Below are positions 13,828 to 23,567 of a DNA stretch of 41,877 nucleotides, piece by piece. The stretch comes from Methylobacterium dankookense (GTDB taxonomy: Bacteria; Pseudomonadota; Alphaproteobacteria; Rhizobiales; Beijerinckiaceae), in NCBI RefSeq assembly GCF_902141855.1, contig NZ_CABFVH010000047.1, forward strand, positions 1 through 41,877, written 5' to 3'. The position numbers and the translations under genes were made by a program. A model generated the notes under the pieces. That model ran no database searches and was not told the DNA's origin. It saw nothing but the letters and a program-made list of their open reading frames with translations. The first letter of the stretch is position 1, and each line of letters begins with the position of its first letter.

Positions 13828-16800
13828 ATGGCTCTGGAAACCGCGACGGCGCTTGCGAGCGCCGAGGCCAAGACCGCCCGCACCGACCTGATCGAGGCGG
13901 CGGCGGAACGGGCGGCGGGGGACGGCGGACCGGGCGGCTTCGTGCGCGACCTGTTCGGCCGCGTGCCGCCCGAGGATCTCGCGCCCTATCCGGCCGACGC
14001 GCTGGCGGGCCTCGCCCTCGACGCCCGCGCCCATCTCGCCGAGCCGCGCCGGCCGGGCGACCCGGCGAACGTGCGCATCCGCGCCGTCACCGTCACCCGC
14101 GAGGGCCGGCCGCGGGACCTCAGCGTGGTCGAGGTCGTCAACGACAACCGGCCCTTCCTGCTCGATTCCTGCCTCGCCGAGCTCGCGGCGCAGGGGCAGG
14201 TGCCGCTCCTCGTCGCCCACCCGATCCTCGGGGTCGAGCGCGGCGCGGATGGCCGCCTCGGGCGCGTCGTCGGCGAGACCACGGCGGAGGCCCATGGCGA
14301 CCTCGCCCGCGAGAGCCTGATCCACATCCATCTCGACCGGATCGACGACGCGGCGGCCTGCGAGCGCCTCGCCGCGGGGCTCGACGCCGCGTTCCGGGAC
14401 GTGACGGTGGTCGACGCGGACAGCGCCGCGATGCTCGACCGGCTCTCCACCCTCGCCTCGGCCTACGGCGAGGGCCCGACGCCGCTGCCGGAGGAGGAGA
14501 TCGAGGAGGCCCGCGCCTTCCTGTGGTGGCTCCTCGACGGCCACTTCACCGTGCTCGGCCTGCGCGAGCAGAGCCTGTCCGGCGAGGAGGCCCGGAGCCT
14601 CGGCGTGCTGCGCGATCCGGCCCTCGCGGTGCTGCGGCGCGGGCGCTCGCCCGTGGACACCAGCGTCGATACGAGCCCCGAGATCCGCGCCTTCCTGGAG
14701 GAGCCGCAGGCGCTCATCATCACCAAGGCGAGCGTGAAGGCGCGCGTCCGCCGCTCCGCCCATCTCGACTATGTCGGCATCAAGCTGTTCTCGGCCGACG
14801 GCAAGCTCGCCGGCGAGGTGCGCGTCGTCGGCCTGTTCACGGCCTCGGCCTATACCGCGCTCGCCCGCGAGGTGCCGGTGCTGCGCCGCAAGGTGGCGGC
14901 GGTGGCGGCCCGCGCCGGCCTCGACCCGACGAGCCATGCCGGCCGTGCGCTGCTGGCCGTGCTCGAGACCTATCCCCGCGACGACCTCTTCCAGATCGAC
15001 GTGGAGCGGCTCACCCGCTTCGCGCTCGCCATCGCCGACCTCGCCGACCGGCCGCGGGTGCGCGTGCTCTCGCGGGTCGACCGCTTCGGCCGCTTCGTCT
15101 CGCTCCTCGTCTACGTGCCGAAGGACCGCTACGATTCCGCCGTGCGGGCGCGGATCGGCGCCTACCTCGCCGCGGAATATGGCGGCCGGCTCTCGGCGAC
15201 CTACACCGACATGCCGGAGGGCCCGCTCGCCCGGCTCCACGTGATCATCGGCTTCAGCGAGGCGGACGCGCCCGAGCGCGACCCGAAGGCCCTGGAGGCG
15301 GGGATCGGCGCCCTGGTGCGGACCTGGGGCGATTCCCTGCGCGCGGCGCTCGCCGACGCCCTGCCGGGACCGGAGGCGCGCCGCCTCTACGCCGCCTATG
15401 CCGAGGCCTTCGGGGCCGCCTATCGCGAGAACTTCTCGCCCGAGGTCGCGCTCGCCGACATCGCCACCCTGGAGCGGCTCGGCGCGCAGAATCCCCGCGC
15501 CGCCGACCTCGTCCGCCGCGAGGGCGACCCCGACTCGCAGGTGCGCCTCAAGGTGTTCTCCCGCGGCGCCGGGCTCCCCCTCTCAGACAGGGTCCCGGCC
15601 CTGGAGAACATGGGCTTCCGCGTCATCAACGAGCGGACCTACCGGGTGACGGGCGTGGACGGCGAGCGGGTCTGGCTCCACGACATGCTGCTCGAGCGCG
15701 CCACCGGCGCAGGCATCGACCTGCGCAGCCTGGAGCGCCCGCTGGAGGACGCGCTGCTGGCGCTCGGCACCGGCGCGGCCGAATCCGACGGCTACAACCG
15801 CCTGGTGCTGGAGGCGGGCCTGGCTTGGCGCGAGGCGGCCCTGCTCCGGGCCTTCGGCCGCTACCTGCGCCAGCTCCGCGTGCGCTACGGCCAGGACTAC
15901 CTCGCGGCGACGCTGAGCCGCCATCCCGAGATCGCCCGCGGCATCGTCGCCCTGTTCCAGGCCCGCTTCGACCCGGGCCTGGAGGGCGACCGCGCCGAGG
16001 CGCAGAAGGCCCTGCGCGAGGAACTGGAGGCGCGGCTCGCCGACGTGACGAGCCTCGACGAGGACCGGATCCTGCGCCGCTTCGTCAACCTCGTCGAGGC
16101 GGCGATCCGCACCAACGTCTACCAGACCGCGCCGGGCGGGGGCCCGCGCGAGACGATCAGCTTCAAGTTCGCCTGTGCCGAGGTGGCGAACATGCCGCTG
16201 CCGCGGCCCTTCTTCGAGATCTTCGTCTATTCGCCCCGCGTCGAGGGCGTGCACCTGCGCTACGGCTACGTCGCCCGCGGCGGCCTGCGCTGGTCCGACC
16301 GGCCGGAGGATTTCCGCACCGAGATCCTCGGCCTCGTGAAGGCGCAGCAGGTCAAGAACGCCGTCATCGTGCCCGTCGGGGCCAAGGGCGGCTTCTTCCC
16401 GAAGCGCCTGCCCCCGGCCTCCGACCGGCAGGCCTGGCTCGCCGAGGGCACGGAGAGCTACCGCGTCTTCATCCGGTCGCTCCTCGACCTCACCGACAAC
16501 ATCGTCGACGGCCACGTGGTGCCGCCGGAGAACACCGTGCGCCACGACCCCGACGACGCCTATCTCGTCGTCGCCGCCGACAAGGGCACGGCCACCTTCT
16601 CCGACATCGCCAACGCCCTCTCCATCGAGAAGGGCCACTGGCTCGGCGACGCCTTCGCCTCCGGCGGCAGCCAGGGCTACGACCACAAGGGCATGGGCAT
16701 CACCGCCCGCGGCGCCTGGGAGGCGGTCAAGCGCCACTTCCAGGAGATGGATGTCGACGTCCAGTCCGATCCGGTGACGGTGGCCGGCGTCGGCGACATG

Positions 16801-18663
16801 TCGGGCGACGTGTTCGGCAACGGCATGCTGCTCTCGCGCAGCCTGAAGCTGGTGGCCGCCTTCGACCACCGCGACATCTTCCTCGACCCCGTTCCCGACC
16901 CCGCGACGAGCTTCGCCGAGCGCGAGCGCCTGTTCCGCCTCGGCCGCTCCTCCTGGGCCGACTACGACAAGGCGCTGATCTCGAAGGGCGGCGGCGTCTT
17001 CCCGCGCAGCCTCAAATCGATCCCGCTCTCGCCCGAGATCCGTGCGGCGCTCGGCTTCGACCGGGCCGAGGCCTCGCCGGCCGAGGTGATGCAGGCGATC
17101 CTGAAGGCGCCCGTCGACCTGCTCTGGTTCGGCGGCATCGGCACCTATATCCGCGCCGCCTCGGAGACCGACGCCGATGCCGGCGACCGGGCCAACGACG
17201 CGGTCCGCATCACCGGCGCGGACCTGCGCGCCAAGGTGGTCGGGGAAGGCGCCAATCTCGGCCTGACCCAGCGCGGGCGCATCGAGGCGGCGCGCGCCGG
17301 CGTCCGCCTCAACACCGACGCCATCGACAACTCGGCGGGCGTGAACACCTCGGACGTCGAGGTGAACATCAAGATCGCCCTGATGACGCCCGAGCGCGAT
17401 GGCCGCCTCACCGAGGAGGCGCGCAACCAGCTCCTCGCCGCCATGACCGACGAGGTCGGCAAGCTCGTGCTGCGCAACAACGAGTTGCAGACGCTCGCCC
17501 TGTCGCTGGCCCTGAAGCGCGGCCCCGGCGAGACCGCCTTCGCCGCCCGCACCATGCAGGCGCTGGAGGCGGAAGGGCGCCTCGACCGGACGGTGGAGTT
17601 CCTGCCCGACGACGCCACCCTCGCCGAGCGGACGCGCCGCGGCGAGGGCCTGACCCGGCCGGAATACGCGGTGGTCCTCGCCTACGCCAAGCTCTCGCTC
17701 TACGACGCGCTGCTCGCGAGCCCGGTGCCGAACGATCCCTATTTCGAGCGGGAATTGCAGCGCTACTTCCCGGCCGCGCTCCGCGAACGGTTCCCGGACG
17801 CGGTGAAGGGGCACCGCCTGCGCCGGGAGATCATCGCGACCGCCCTCTCGAACATCATCGTCAATCGCGGCGGCCCCTCCCTCGTCACGCGGCTCACCGA
17901 CGAGACGGGGGCGGACGCCGCCTCCATCGCCAAGGCCTATGCGGTGACCCGCGACGCCTTCGGCCTGATGGAGCTGAACCTCGCCATCGACGGGCTCGCC
18001 GGGCGCATCGGCGGCCAGGCCCAGCTCGACCTCTACGGCGAGGTGCAGGACCTGCTCACCGGCCGCATCACCTGGTTCATCCGCGAGATCGACCTCTCCG
18101 GCGGCATCGGCCCGGTGGTGGCGCGCTACCGCGAGGGGGTGAGCGCGCTGCTCGCCGCCCTGCCGAAGGTGCTGGACGAGGAGGCGCGCGCGGAGCTGGC
18201 GGCGCGCACGCAGGAGCTCGAAGGCCTCGGCCTGCCCGAGGCGGCGGCGTGCCGGCTCGCGGCGCTCCGGGCGCTCTCGGTCGCCCCCGACATCGTGCGG
18301 GTGGCCGAGACCAGCGGGCGCGAGGTGGTCGAGATCGCCGCGACGCATTTCGCCCTGGAGCGCGCCTTCCGCCTCGGCGACCTCGCCGCGCAGGCGCGGA
18401 CCGCCCCCGTCTCCGACACCTTCGACCGGGTCGCCCTGGAGCGGGCGGTGGCCGGCATCGCCCGGGCGCATCGCCAGCTCACGGCCGAGGTCGTGAACGA
18501 TGTCGGCGCCGGGCCGGAGGCGGTGGAGGCCTGGGCCAAGGCGCGCGGGGCGGCGCTCACCCGCATCCGGGACGCCGTCCAAGGCATCGCGGCCTCGGGG
18601 CTCACCGTCTCGAAGGCCACGGTGGCGGCGAGCCTCCTGGGCGACCTTGTGGCGCGGGGATAA
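13828..18663 (+). CDS. gdhB: NAD-specific glutamate dehydrogenase (large, 1611 aa)
   Basis: It catalyses L-glutamate + NAD+ to 2-oxoglutarate + NH4+ + NADH, mainly in glutamate catabolism. At about 1611 residues it is the standard length of the large bacterial NAD-GDH class (PF05088). The N-terminal third holds ACT-like regulatory regions. The catalytic domain (about 700-1150) has GGLRWSDRPEDFRTEILG (near 817), the PVGAKGGF loop with its catalytic Lys (near 848), the nucleotide-binding GVGDMSGDVFGNGM (near 986), and VGEGANLGLTQRGR followed by IDNSAGVNTSDVEVNIKI. The C-terminal helical domain is complete. GGGAG precedes the ATG at 13828. It is transcribed alone with about 220 bp of upstream DNA; large antisense frames over it are GC-bias shadows. 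The symbol follows common usage and is not certain. Confidence 0.96.
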   Translation: MALETATALASAEAKTARTDLIEAAAERAAGDGGPGGFVRDLFGRVPPEDLAPYPADALAGLALDARAHLAEPRRPGDPANVRIRAVTVTREGRPRDLSVVEVVNDNRPFLLDSCLAELAAQGQVPLLVAHPILGVERGADGRLGRVVGETTAEAHGDLARESLIHIHLDRIDDAAACERLAAGLDAAFRDVTVVDADSAAMLDRLSTLASAYGEGPTPLPEEEIEEARAFLWWLLDGHFTVLGLREQSLSGEEARSLGVLRDPALAVLRRGRSPVDTSVDTSPEIRAFLEEPQALIITKASVKARVRRSAHLDYVGIKLFSADGKLAGEVRVVGLFTASAYTALAREVPVLRRKVAAVAARAGLDPTSHAGRALLAVLETYPRDDLFQIDVERLTRFALAIADLADRPRVRVLSRVDRFGRFVSLLVYVPKDRYDSAVRARIGAYLAAEYGGRLSATYTDMPEGPLARLHVIIGFSEADAPERDPKALEAGIGALVRTWGDSLRAALADALPGPEARRLYAAYAEAFGAAYRENFSPEVALADIATLERLGAQNPRAADLVRREGDPDSQVRLKVFSRGAGLPLSDRVPALENMGFRVINERTYRVTGVDGERVWLHDMLLERATGAGIDLRSLERPLEDALLALGTGAAESDGYNRLVLEAGLAWREAALLRAFGRYLRQLRVRYGQDYLAATLSRHPEIARGIVALFQARFDPGLEGDRAEAQKALREELEARLADVTSLDEDRILRRFVNLVEAAIRTNVYQTAPGGGPRETISFKFACAEVANMPLPRPFFEIFVYSPRVEGVHLRYGYVARGGLRWSDRPEDFRTEILGLVKAQQVKNAVIVPVGAKGGFFPKRLPPASDRQAWLAEGTESYRVFIRSLLDLTDNIVDGHVVPPENTVRHDPDDAYLVVAADKGTATFSDIANALSIEKGHWLGDAFASGGSQGYDHKGMGITARGAWEAVKRHFQEMDVDVQSDPVTVAGVGDMSGDVFGNGMLLSRSLKLVAAFDHRDIFLDPVPDPATSFAERERLFRLGRSSWADYDKALISKGGGVFPRSLKSIPLSPEIRAALGFDRAEASPAEVMQAILKAPVDLLWFGGIGTYIRAASETDADAGDRANDAVRITGADLRAKVVGEGANLGLTQRGRIEAARAGVRLNTDAIDNSAGVNTSDVEVNIKIALMTPERDGRLTEEARNQLLAAMTDEVGKLVLRNNELQTLALSLALKRGPGETAFAARTMQALEAEGRLDRTVEFLPDDATLAERTRRGEGLTRPEYAVVLAYAKLSLYDALLASPVPNDPYFERELQRYFPAALRERFPDAVKGHRLRREIIATALSNIIVNRGGPSLVTRLTDETGADAASIAKAYAVTRDAFGLMELNLAIDGLAGRIGGQAQLDLYGEVQDLLTGRITWFIREIDLSGGIGPVVARYREGVSALLAALPKVLDEEARAELAARTQELEGLGLPEAAACRLAALRALSVAPDIVRVAETSGREVVEIAATHFALERAFRLGDLAAQARTAPVSDTFDRVALERAVAGIARAHRQLTAEVVNDVGAGPEAVEAWAKARGAALTRIRDAVQGIAASGLTVSKATVAASLLGDLVARG

Positions 18664-18860
18664 GCCGATATCCAGGGTTGCATGGGCGGGCCCGGCCGGT
18701 GGACGGCCGGGCGCCGAGCCGCCATGCTCCGGCCTGTCTGTCGCCCCTGGCGCGCTCCTGTGCGGAGCGGAAACCGGTCCGGTGCGCGTGAGCGCGGCCG
18801 CCCGCGGACCCCGGGTCCCGGCGCGCTCTCCGCCGGGGGCTCCACGCCGCCCGAGGCTCC

Positions 18861-19964
18861 ATGCCGCTCGACGACGCGACCCTGCACGCCATCGAGGATG
18901 ATCTGATCGCGACCGCGATGCGCCCCGAGCGCTGGACGGAAGCGGTGACGCGGATCGTGGACGCGACCGGATCCCGCGGCGCCGCGGCCCTGCCGCTGAA
19001 GGGACGCGTGCCCGGCGTGCCGGTGAGCGCGAGCGTCGCGGAACTCGCCGACGTCTATTTCGGCCAGGGCTGGGCGGCCCGCGACGAGCGCAACAGGGGC
19101 ATCCCGAAGCTCCTGCAGACGGGGCTCTTCGTCGACCAGGACTTCGCGACGCCGGACTTCATGCGGAGCACGCCCTTCTACGCCGACTTCCTCCGGCCGC
19201 GCGGCTTCCAGTGGTCCGCCGGCCTGCTGGTGGATGTCGGCGGTGACACCTGGACCCTGGTGCTGCAGCGCAGCCCCGAGCAGGGGCCGTTCACGCCGGA
19301 CGAGCAGGCCGCCCTGCGCCGGCTGCTGGCGCCGCTCAACCGCACGGCTACCCTGGCCGCGCAGATGGGCGAGGCGCGCCTCGGCGGCATCGCCGACACC
19401 CTGGAGACGGTGCGCGCGCCGAGCCTCCTGCTCGACCGGTTCGGGCGCGTGCTCCGGGTCAACAGCCATGCCGAGCAGGTGATGGGGGCCGACCTCACCG
19501 TGCGGCTCGGTGAGCTGGCGGCCCCGGCGGACGCCCGGGCCAACGCGGCGCTGCGCGCCCACATCGCCGCCGCGATCTGGTCCGAGGTGCGGCCGGACGA
19601 CCCGGCGCTGCGGCCGGTCGCCGTCGCGCGCCCCGACCGGCGCCCGCTCCTGCTGCGCGCCCATCCGCTGCGCAAGTCCGGCCTCGACTATTTCGACGGC
19701 TGCCGGGCGATCCTCACGATCACCGACCTCGACGCGCGCGCCCGGCTCGACCAGCCGGCCCTGCGGCAGATCTACGGCCTGACGCCGCGGGAGGCGGCCT
19801 TGTGCGAGGCGCTGCTTCAGGGCGCGAGCCTCAACGCCATCGCCGAGACCAGCGGCACCTCCGCGCATACGGTGCGCTCGCAGATGCGCGCGATCTTCGC
19901 CAAGACCCGGACCGGCGGCCAGAACGCGCTGCTGATCCTGCTGAGCCGCCACGCGCGAAGCTAG
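18861..19964 (+). CDS. LuxR-type transcriptional regulator
   Basis: A 367-aa protein with a C-terminal LuxR/GerE helix-turn-helix (about 300-360: YGLTPREAALCEALLQGASL ... ETSGTSAHTVRSQMRAIFAK). TPRE and the HTVRSQ recognition helix are the family signatures. The N-terminal 300 residues have no receiver domain. They look like a GAF/PAS-like sensor (for example GFQWSAGLLVDVGGDTWTLV, then a second region at SLLLDRFGRVLRVNSHAEQV). The ligand is unknown. It follows the glutamate dehydrogenase by about 200 bp on the same strand, with a GC-rich stem (18691-18711) between them. The stop codon is the first triplet of a dispersed repeat. Confidence 0.85.
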   Translation: MPLDDATLHAIEDDLIATAMRPERWTEAVTRIVDATGSRGAAALPLKGRVPGVPVSASVAELADVYFGQGWAARDERNRGIPKLLQTGLFVDQDFATPDFMRSTPFYADFLRPRGFQWSAGLLVDVGGDTWTLVLQRSPEQGPFTPDEQAALRRLLAPLNRTATLAAQMGEARLGGIADTLETVRAPSLLLDRFGRVLRVNSHAEQVMGADLTVRLGELAAPADARANAALRAHIAAAIWSEVRPDDPALRPVAVARPDRRPLLLRAHPLRKSGLDYFDGCRAILTITDLDARARLDQPALRQIYGLTPREAALCEALLQGASLNAIAETSGTSAHTVRSQMRAIFAKTRTGGQNALLILLSRHARS

Positions 19965-20066
19965 AGCGCTCTCCGCCGAAGCGGACACCGGTTCGGCGCG
20001 AGAGAGCGCGTCAAAACAAGAGCTTAGAGCTGTTCCTGATTGCAACACGATCGGGAACGGCTCTAG
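19962..20066 (+). repeat. Dispersed palindromic repeat, family A, copy 1
   Basis: It starts TAGAGCGCTCTCCGCCGAAG and ends in GGCTCTAG, with nested stems. Near-identical copies are at 22114-22218 (same strand) and 25915-26020 (inverted). The first TAG is the stop codon of the LuxR gene. Confidence 0.85.
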
Positions 20067-20199
20067 CACCTCAGCAATCCGGACTATTACCCAGGCTGAC
20101 AAAAGCCGGAGCCGGTCACCGCGAGGCTATTGTCGCGCAGATGCGCCGATCCATAACCGGGTCGCTAAGAGGAACGCCAGGACATCGCGGGGAGTCGTC

Positions 20200-21480
20200 A
20201 TGCCAGCACGTCATCTGTGCCTGAGAGGCCTGCTTCTGATCGGCGTTCTGATGCCGTGGCAGGCCGGGGCGCAGCAGGCCCCGAGCGGCACGCCGACGCC
20301 GGGCAGCGCGGAGGCCCCGGCCCCGAAGCCCGCCGCCGCGCCGGCCCCGGCGCAGGATCGCGGCTCGGCCCTCTACGGGCGGCCGGAGGGGGCGGACGCG
20401 GCCAAGCTCGCGCCCATCGCCGGGCCGCCCCTGCCCACCGCCGCGGCCCGCCTGCCCCTCGACAAGCTCAGCGTGCCGCAGGGCTTCAAGGTCGAGCTCT
20501 TCGCGAGCGGCGTCGCCAATGCCCGCTCGATGGCGCAGGGCGAGAAGGGCACGCTCTTCGTCGGCACCCGCTCCCTCGACCGCGTCTACGCGGTCCGTCA
20601 GGTCGACGGGAAACCCGTGGTCAAGGTCATCGCCTCAGGGCTGCACCGCCCGAACGGCGTCGCCTTCCACAAGGGCGCCCTCTACGTCGCCGAGCTGTCC
20701 AAGGTCTGGCGCTTCGACGACATCGAGAACAACCTCGACACGCCGCCCAAGCCCGTCCTCGTCACCGACGACCTGCCGAAGGACGAGGCGCATGGCTGGA
20801 AGTTCATCGCCGTCGGCCCGGACGAGAAGCTCTACGTGCCGGTCGGCGCGCCGGGCAACATCCTGATGCCGCCCGAGACCCATGCCCAGATCCGCCGCAT
20901 GGACCTCGACGGCAAGAACGTCGAGGTGGTGGCCCGCGGCGTGCGCAACACGGTCGGCTTCGACTGGAACCCGGACACCAAGCAGCTCACCTTCACCGAT
21001 AACGGCCGCGACTGGCTGTCGGAGGACATCCCGAACGACGAGCTGAACGTGCTCGCGCAGCCCGGCAAGCAGCATTTCGGCTACCCGTTCTGCCACCAGG
21101 GCGACTTCACCGATCCCGAATACGGCTGGGGCCATTCCTGCTCGGAATTCACCGCGCCGGTCGGCCTGCTCGGGCCGCATTCCGCCGCGCTCGGCATGCG
21201 CTTCTACACGGGCAGCCAGTTCCCGGCCGGCTACAGGAACGCGGTGCTGATCGCCCGCCACGGCTCGTGGAACCGGACCCGCAAGGTCGGTGGCGACGTG
21301 GTGGTGGCCAAGCTCGGCCCCGACGGCAAGGTGACGAGCCTGGAGCCGTTCCTGACCGGCTTCCTCCAGGACAACCGCTATGTCGGGCGGCCCGTCGACG
21401 TGCTGGTGGCGCAGGACGGCGCGCTCCTCGTCTCGGACGACTACAACGGCGCGATCTACCGCGTCAGCTACGCCCCCTGA
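20200..21480 (+). CDS. PQQ-type sugar (sorbosone) dehydrogenase, periplasmic
   Basis: A 426-aa protein with a Sec signal (LLLIGVLMPWQAGA, cleavage near 25) and a Pro/Ala-rich linker to about residue 60. A beta-propeller of the soluble glucose/sorbosone dehydrogenase superfamily follows. Typical segments are LPQGFKVELFASGVANAR-like (here SVPQGFKVELFASGV), GLHRPNGVAFHKGALYVAE, RGVRNTVGFDWNP, FTDNGRDWL and HGSWNRTRKVGGDVV. Members bind PQQ and oxidise aldoses or other alcohols in the periplasm. The cytochrome c gene 63 bp downstream is the obvious electron acceptor, which supports an oxidoreductase operon. The substrate is unknown. Confidence 0.88.
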   Translation: MPARHLCLRGLLLIGVLMPWQAGAQQAPSGTPTPGSAEAPAPKPAAAPAPAQDRGSALYGRPEGADAAKLAPIAGPPLPTAAARLPLDKLSVPQGFKVELFASGVANARSMAQGEKGTLFVGTRSLDRVYAVRQVDGKPVVKVIASGLHRPNGVAFHKGALYVAELSKVWRFDDIENNLDTPPKPVLVTDDLPKDEAHGWKFIAVGPDEKLYVPVGAPGNILMPPETHAQIRRMDLDGKNVEVVARGVRNTVGFDWNPDTKQLTFTDNGRDWLSEDIPNDELNVLAQPGKQHFGYPFCHQGDFTDPEYGWGHSCSEFTAPVGLLGPHSAALGMRFYTGSQFPAGYRNAVLIARHGSWNRTRKVGGDVVVAKLGPDGKVTSLEPFLTGFLQDNRYVGRPVDVLVAQDGALLVSDDYNGAIYRVSYAP

Positions 21481-21543
21481 TCCCGCGCCGCGGAGGGGAC
21501 CTCCCTCCGTGGGCCCATCCAGAACCCAGCCAGGAGCCCGTCC

Positions 21544-22116
21544 ATGCGGCGCCCCGCCTCCGGAGCCGTCCTCGCCCTCCTCCTCGCACTCCAGGCCGCC
21601 CCGGCCGGGGCGGAGGGCGCGGCCGAGCGCCTGCCGGCCTGCCTCGCCTGCCACGGCGAGGGCGGCACCTCGGCCCAGGCCGGCGTGCCCTCGCTCGGCG
21701 GCATGCCGGCGGATTACGTGGTGACGCAGCTCTACCTGTTCCGCGAGAAGCAGCGGGTCGCCGAACCGATGAACGCGATGGCCGAGGGCCTCTCGGACGA
21801 CGACCTGCGGGCGCTCGGCGATGCGGTGGCCAAGCTGCCGCCGCCGAAGCCCGCGGGCGAGGCGGACGCCGCCCGCATGGCGGCGGCGCAGGGCCTCGTC
21901 GGCAAGCACCAGTGCAATTCCTGCCACGGGGCGGATCTCGCCGGTCAGGAGCAGATCCCGCGGATCGGCGCGCAGCGGGAGGATTACCTGCTCGCCACCT
22001 TGCGCGCCTACAAGTCGAACGCGCGGGCGGGCTACGACCCGGCCATGAACGAGGTGGCGCAGGGCCTGTCCGACGCCGATATCGTGGAACTCGCCTACGT
22101 CATCGCCCGTCGCTAG
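21544..22116 (+). CDS. Dihaem cytochrome c (c4-like)
   Basis: A 190-aa exported protein with a signal peptide (about 1-23) and two haem-c sites, CLACH in the first half and CNSCH in the second. The two half-domains are related (each ends in a GLSDDDL/GLSDADI helix), as in cytochrome c4. Met ligands are plausible at MNAM and MNEV. It lies 63 bp behind the sugar dehydrogenase; the spacer holds a 7-bp hairpin (21491-21509). It probably passes electrons from that enzyme to the respiratory chain. Its stop codon TAG is the start of repeat family A copy 2. Confidence 0.9.
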   Translation: MRRPASGAVLALLLALQAAPAGAEGAAERLPACLACHGEGGTSAQAGVPSLGGMPADYVVTQLYLFREKQRVAEPMNAMAEGLSDDDLRALGDAVAKLPPPKPAGEADAARMAAAQGLVGKHQCNSCHGADLAGQEQIPRIGAQREDYLLATLRAYKSNARAGYDPAMNEVAQGLSDADIVELAYVIARR

Positions 22117-22218
22117 AGCGCTCTCCGCCGAAGTGGATGCCGGTTCGGCGCAAGAGAGCGCGTCAAAACAAGGGCTTAGAGCCGTGCCCCGTCGCAACGC
22201 GATCGGGCGCGGCTCTAG
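22114..22218 (+). repeat. Dispersed palindromic repeat, family A, copy 2
   Basis: It is about 85 percent identical to 19962-20066, and the first TAG is again the stop codon of the upstream gene. It merges with a related module at 22216-22310 that starts TAGAGCATTTTCCGCGGAAG. Confidence 0.85.
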
Positions 22219-22310
22219 AGCATTTTCCGCGGAAGTGGTTGCCGGTTCCGCGAAAGAAAATTCGGCTCAATCAATGAGATAGACCATCTTCCGTGATCCA
22301 AGGATCATGG
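22216..22310 (+). repeat. Related palindromic repeat module
   Basis: It begins at the TAGAG end of the preceding repeat and shares its framework (GCATTTTCCGCGGAAGTGGT against GCGCTCTCCGCCGAAGTGGA), then continues with a different right half. It lies between convergent genes. Confidence 0.55.
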
Positions 22311-22347
22311 AAAATGGTCGAGTACGAGAAATGACGCGGCGCGCAGC

Positions 22348-22497
22348 CTACAGGTAGTGGCGGAACACGACCTCGGCCGGGGTCTCGGCCTGGGCTCCGG
22401 CCTCGGTGGTGAGGCCGCCGTCGCGGCAGGCCATCGCGGTCGGCACGAACAGGGCGGCGAGGGCGAGCAGCCAGCGGAACGGACGGGCAGCGTTCAT
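22348..22497 (-). CDS. Small exported protein (49 aa)
   Basis: The start at 22497 is fixed by AGGAGG seven bases upstream; longer frames upstream lack a site. Residues 8-23 form a hydrophobic signal sequence (WLLALAALFVPTAMAC), after which the chain is short and acidic (ending EVVFRHYL). The Cys after AMA could be a weak lipobox. The function is unknown. It is convergent with the cytochrome c gene across the repeat block at 22114-22310. Confidence 0.6.
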   Translation of the reverse strand: MNAARPFRWLLALAALFVPTAMACRDGGLTTEAGAQAETPAEVVFRHYL

Positions 22498-22638
22498 GCG
22501 AGCCTCCTGAGCGTGGTCGTGCCGGACACGACCACCGCGCACAGGGTCCTGCCACCGCTACCCTCGCTCAAGCCAGGCCGGGGCGCGGTGCCGCAGCACA
22601 CATGACCGACCGCATGGCCACTGGATGCCGGCAGGTGT

Positions 22639-22923
22639 TCACCGGTTGCCGAGGGCGGGGCCGCCGGCCGTGCCGCCGGTGCCGGGCGGGCCGCTCGTCG
22701 GCGTCCCGCCGATAGTCACGCCGGGCGTGGTGCCGGGGACGGAGGAATTGCTCGGCGTCGCGGTGCTGCCGGTGGCCGCGCCGGGCCCCGGCCCGGTCGT
22801 GCGGGCGCCACCGGCCCCCGGCATCTCCACGCCCGTGTTCCCGGCGCCGCCGGTGGTCACCTGGGCGGCGGCCGCGCCGGCCGTGGCGAGGATCAGGACG
22901 AGGGCGAGGGCGGTCTTTCGCAT
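22639..22923 (-). CDS. Secreted Gly/Thr/Pro-rich low-complexity protein
   Basis: A 94-aa protein with a classic signal peptide (RKTALALVLILATAGAAAA). The mature region consists almost wholly of Gly, Thr, Pro, Ser and Ala (for example GGTPTSGPPGTGGTAGG). No fold or catalytic motif is expected. GGAG lies upstream of the ATG. Such proteins are frequent in Methylobacterium and may be disordered periplasmic or surface proteins. Similar low-complexity secreted proteins are encoded at 27890-28078 and in the pseudogene at 4143-4379. Confidence 0.65.
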   Translation of the reverse strand: MRKTALALVLILATAGAAAAQVTTGGAGNTGVEMPGAGGARTTGPGPGAATGSTATPSNSSVPGTTPGVTIGGTPTSGPPGTGGTAGGPALGNR

Positions 22924-23001
22924 CCGATGGCTCCGAGCGATGGTCGCAGGGCGCAACGGCCGAGCGGCCCGCTGGTTCACCGCGGGGCTCTCCTCAGGGG
23001 A

Positions 23002-23496
23002 TCAAGCGCCGGTATAGCCGAGGGTGGCGGCGGCCTCCTTCAGGCGGGCGAAGGAAGCGGCGTAGCGCTCGCGCAGGAAGGCCGCGTCCTTCAGGGTGCG
23101 CTCCTTGCCGAGATTGTCCTCGTTGTCGGACATCTTGACCAGGATCGCGGCGAGGTCGCCGGCCGCGATCACCTGGGTGATCCGCTCGGAATAGGCGGTG
23201 CGCGCCGGAGGCTTGGTCAGGATCCGCACCGCCGCGATGACGGGCTCGGGAAAGCCCGCCGCGGCGAGGTCGGCGGGCGTCCGCGGCGTGTCCTCCAGGA
23301 CATCGTGCAGGAGCGCGACCATCATCACCGCCTGCGGATCGACCGGGAGCCCGTCCACGAGGCGGGCATGCCCGGCCCGGGCGAGCGCCAGGTTGGCGAC
23401 CCGCTCCAGGTGCCGGATATAGGGCTGGCCACCCTTGTCGAGCTGCCCGGCATGGGCGACCGCCGCGAAGCTGTGCGCCTCATAGATCGTCGGCAT
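23002..23496 (-). CDS. HD-domain (RelA/SpoT hydrolase-like) phosphohydrolase
   Basis: A 164-aa single-domain protein with the metal-binding motifs of the RelA/SpoT hydrolase (MESH1-like) family: HAGQLDKGGQPYIRH near residue 15, ALLHDVLEDTP near 80, and VKMSDNEDNL near 120. These correspond to the H...HD...ED...D ligand set. No synthetase, TGS or ACT domain is present, so it would act as a stand-alone small alarmone hydrolase removing the 3'-diphosphate from (p)ppGpp, or on a related nucleotide. A GGGGGA site precedes the ATG. The substrate is inferred from family only. Confidence 0.82.
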   Translation of the reverse strand: MPTIYEAHSFAAVAHAGQLDKGGQPYIRHLERVANLALARAGHARLVDGLPVDPQAVMMVALLHDVLEDTPRTPADLAAAGFPEPVIAAVRILTKPPARTAYSERITQVIAAGDLAAILVKMSDNEDNLGKERTLKDAAFLRERYAASFARLKEAAATLGYTGA

Positions 23497-23567
23497 GGAT
23501 CATCCCCCTCGTCCGGGCGGCGCCATGATGCCGGAGATCGTCGGCGCTTGCGACGCCGCCGTCTCCG

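Noticed and set aside
15583..18582. 999-aa minus-strand ORF opposite the glutamate dehydrogenase
   Set aside because: Its composition is that of a GC-bias shadow of a clearly homologous plus-strand enzyme, with no motifs or ribosome-binding site.
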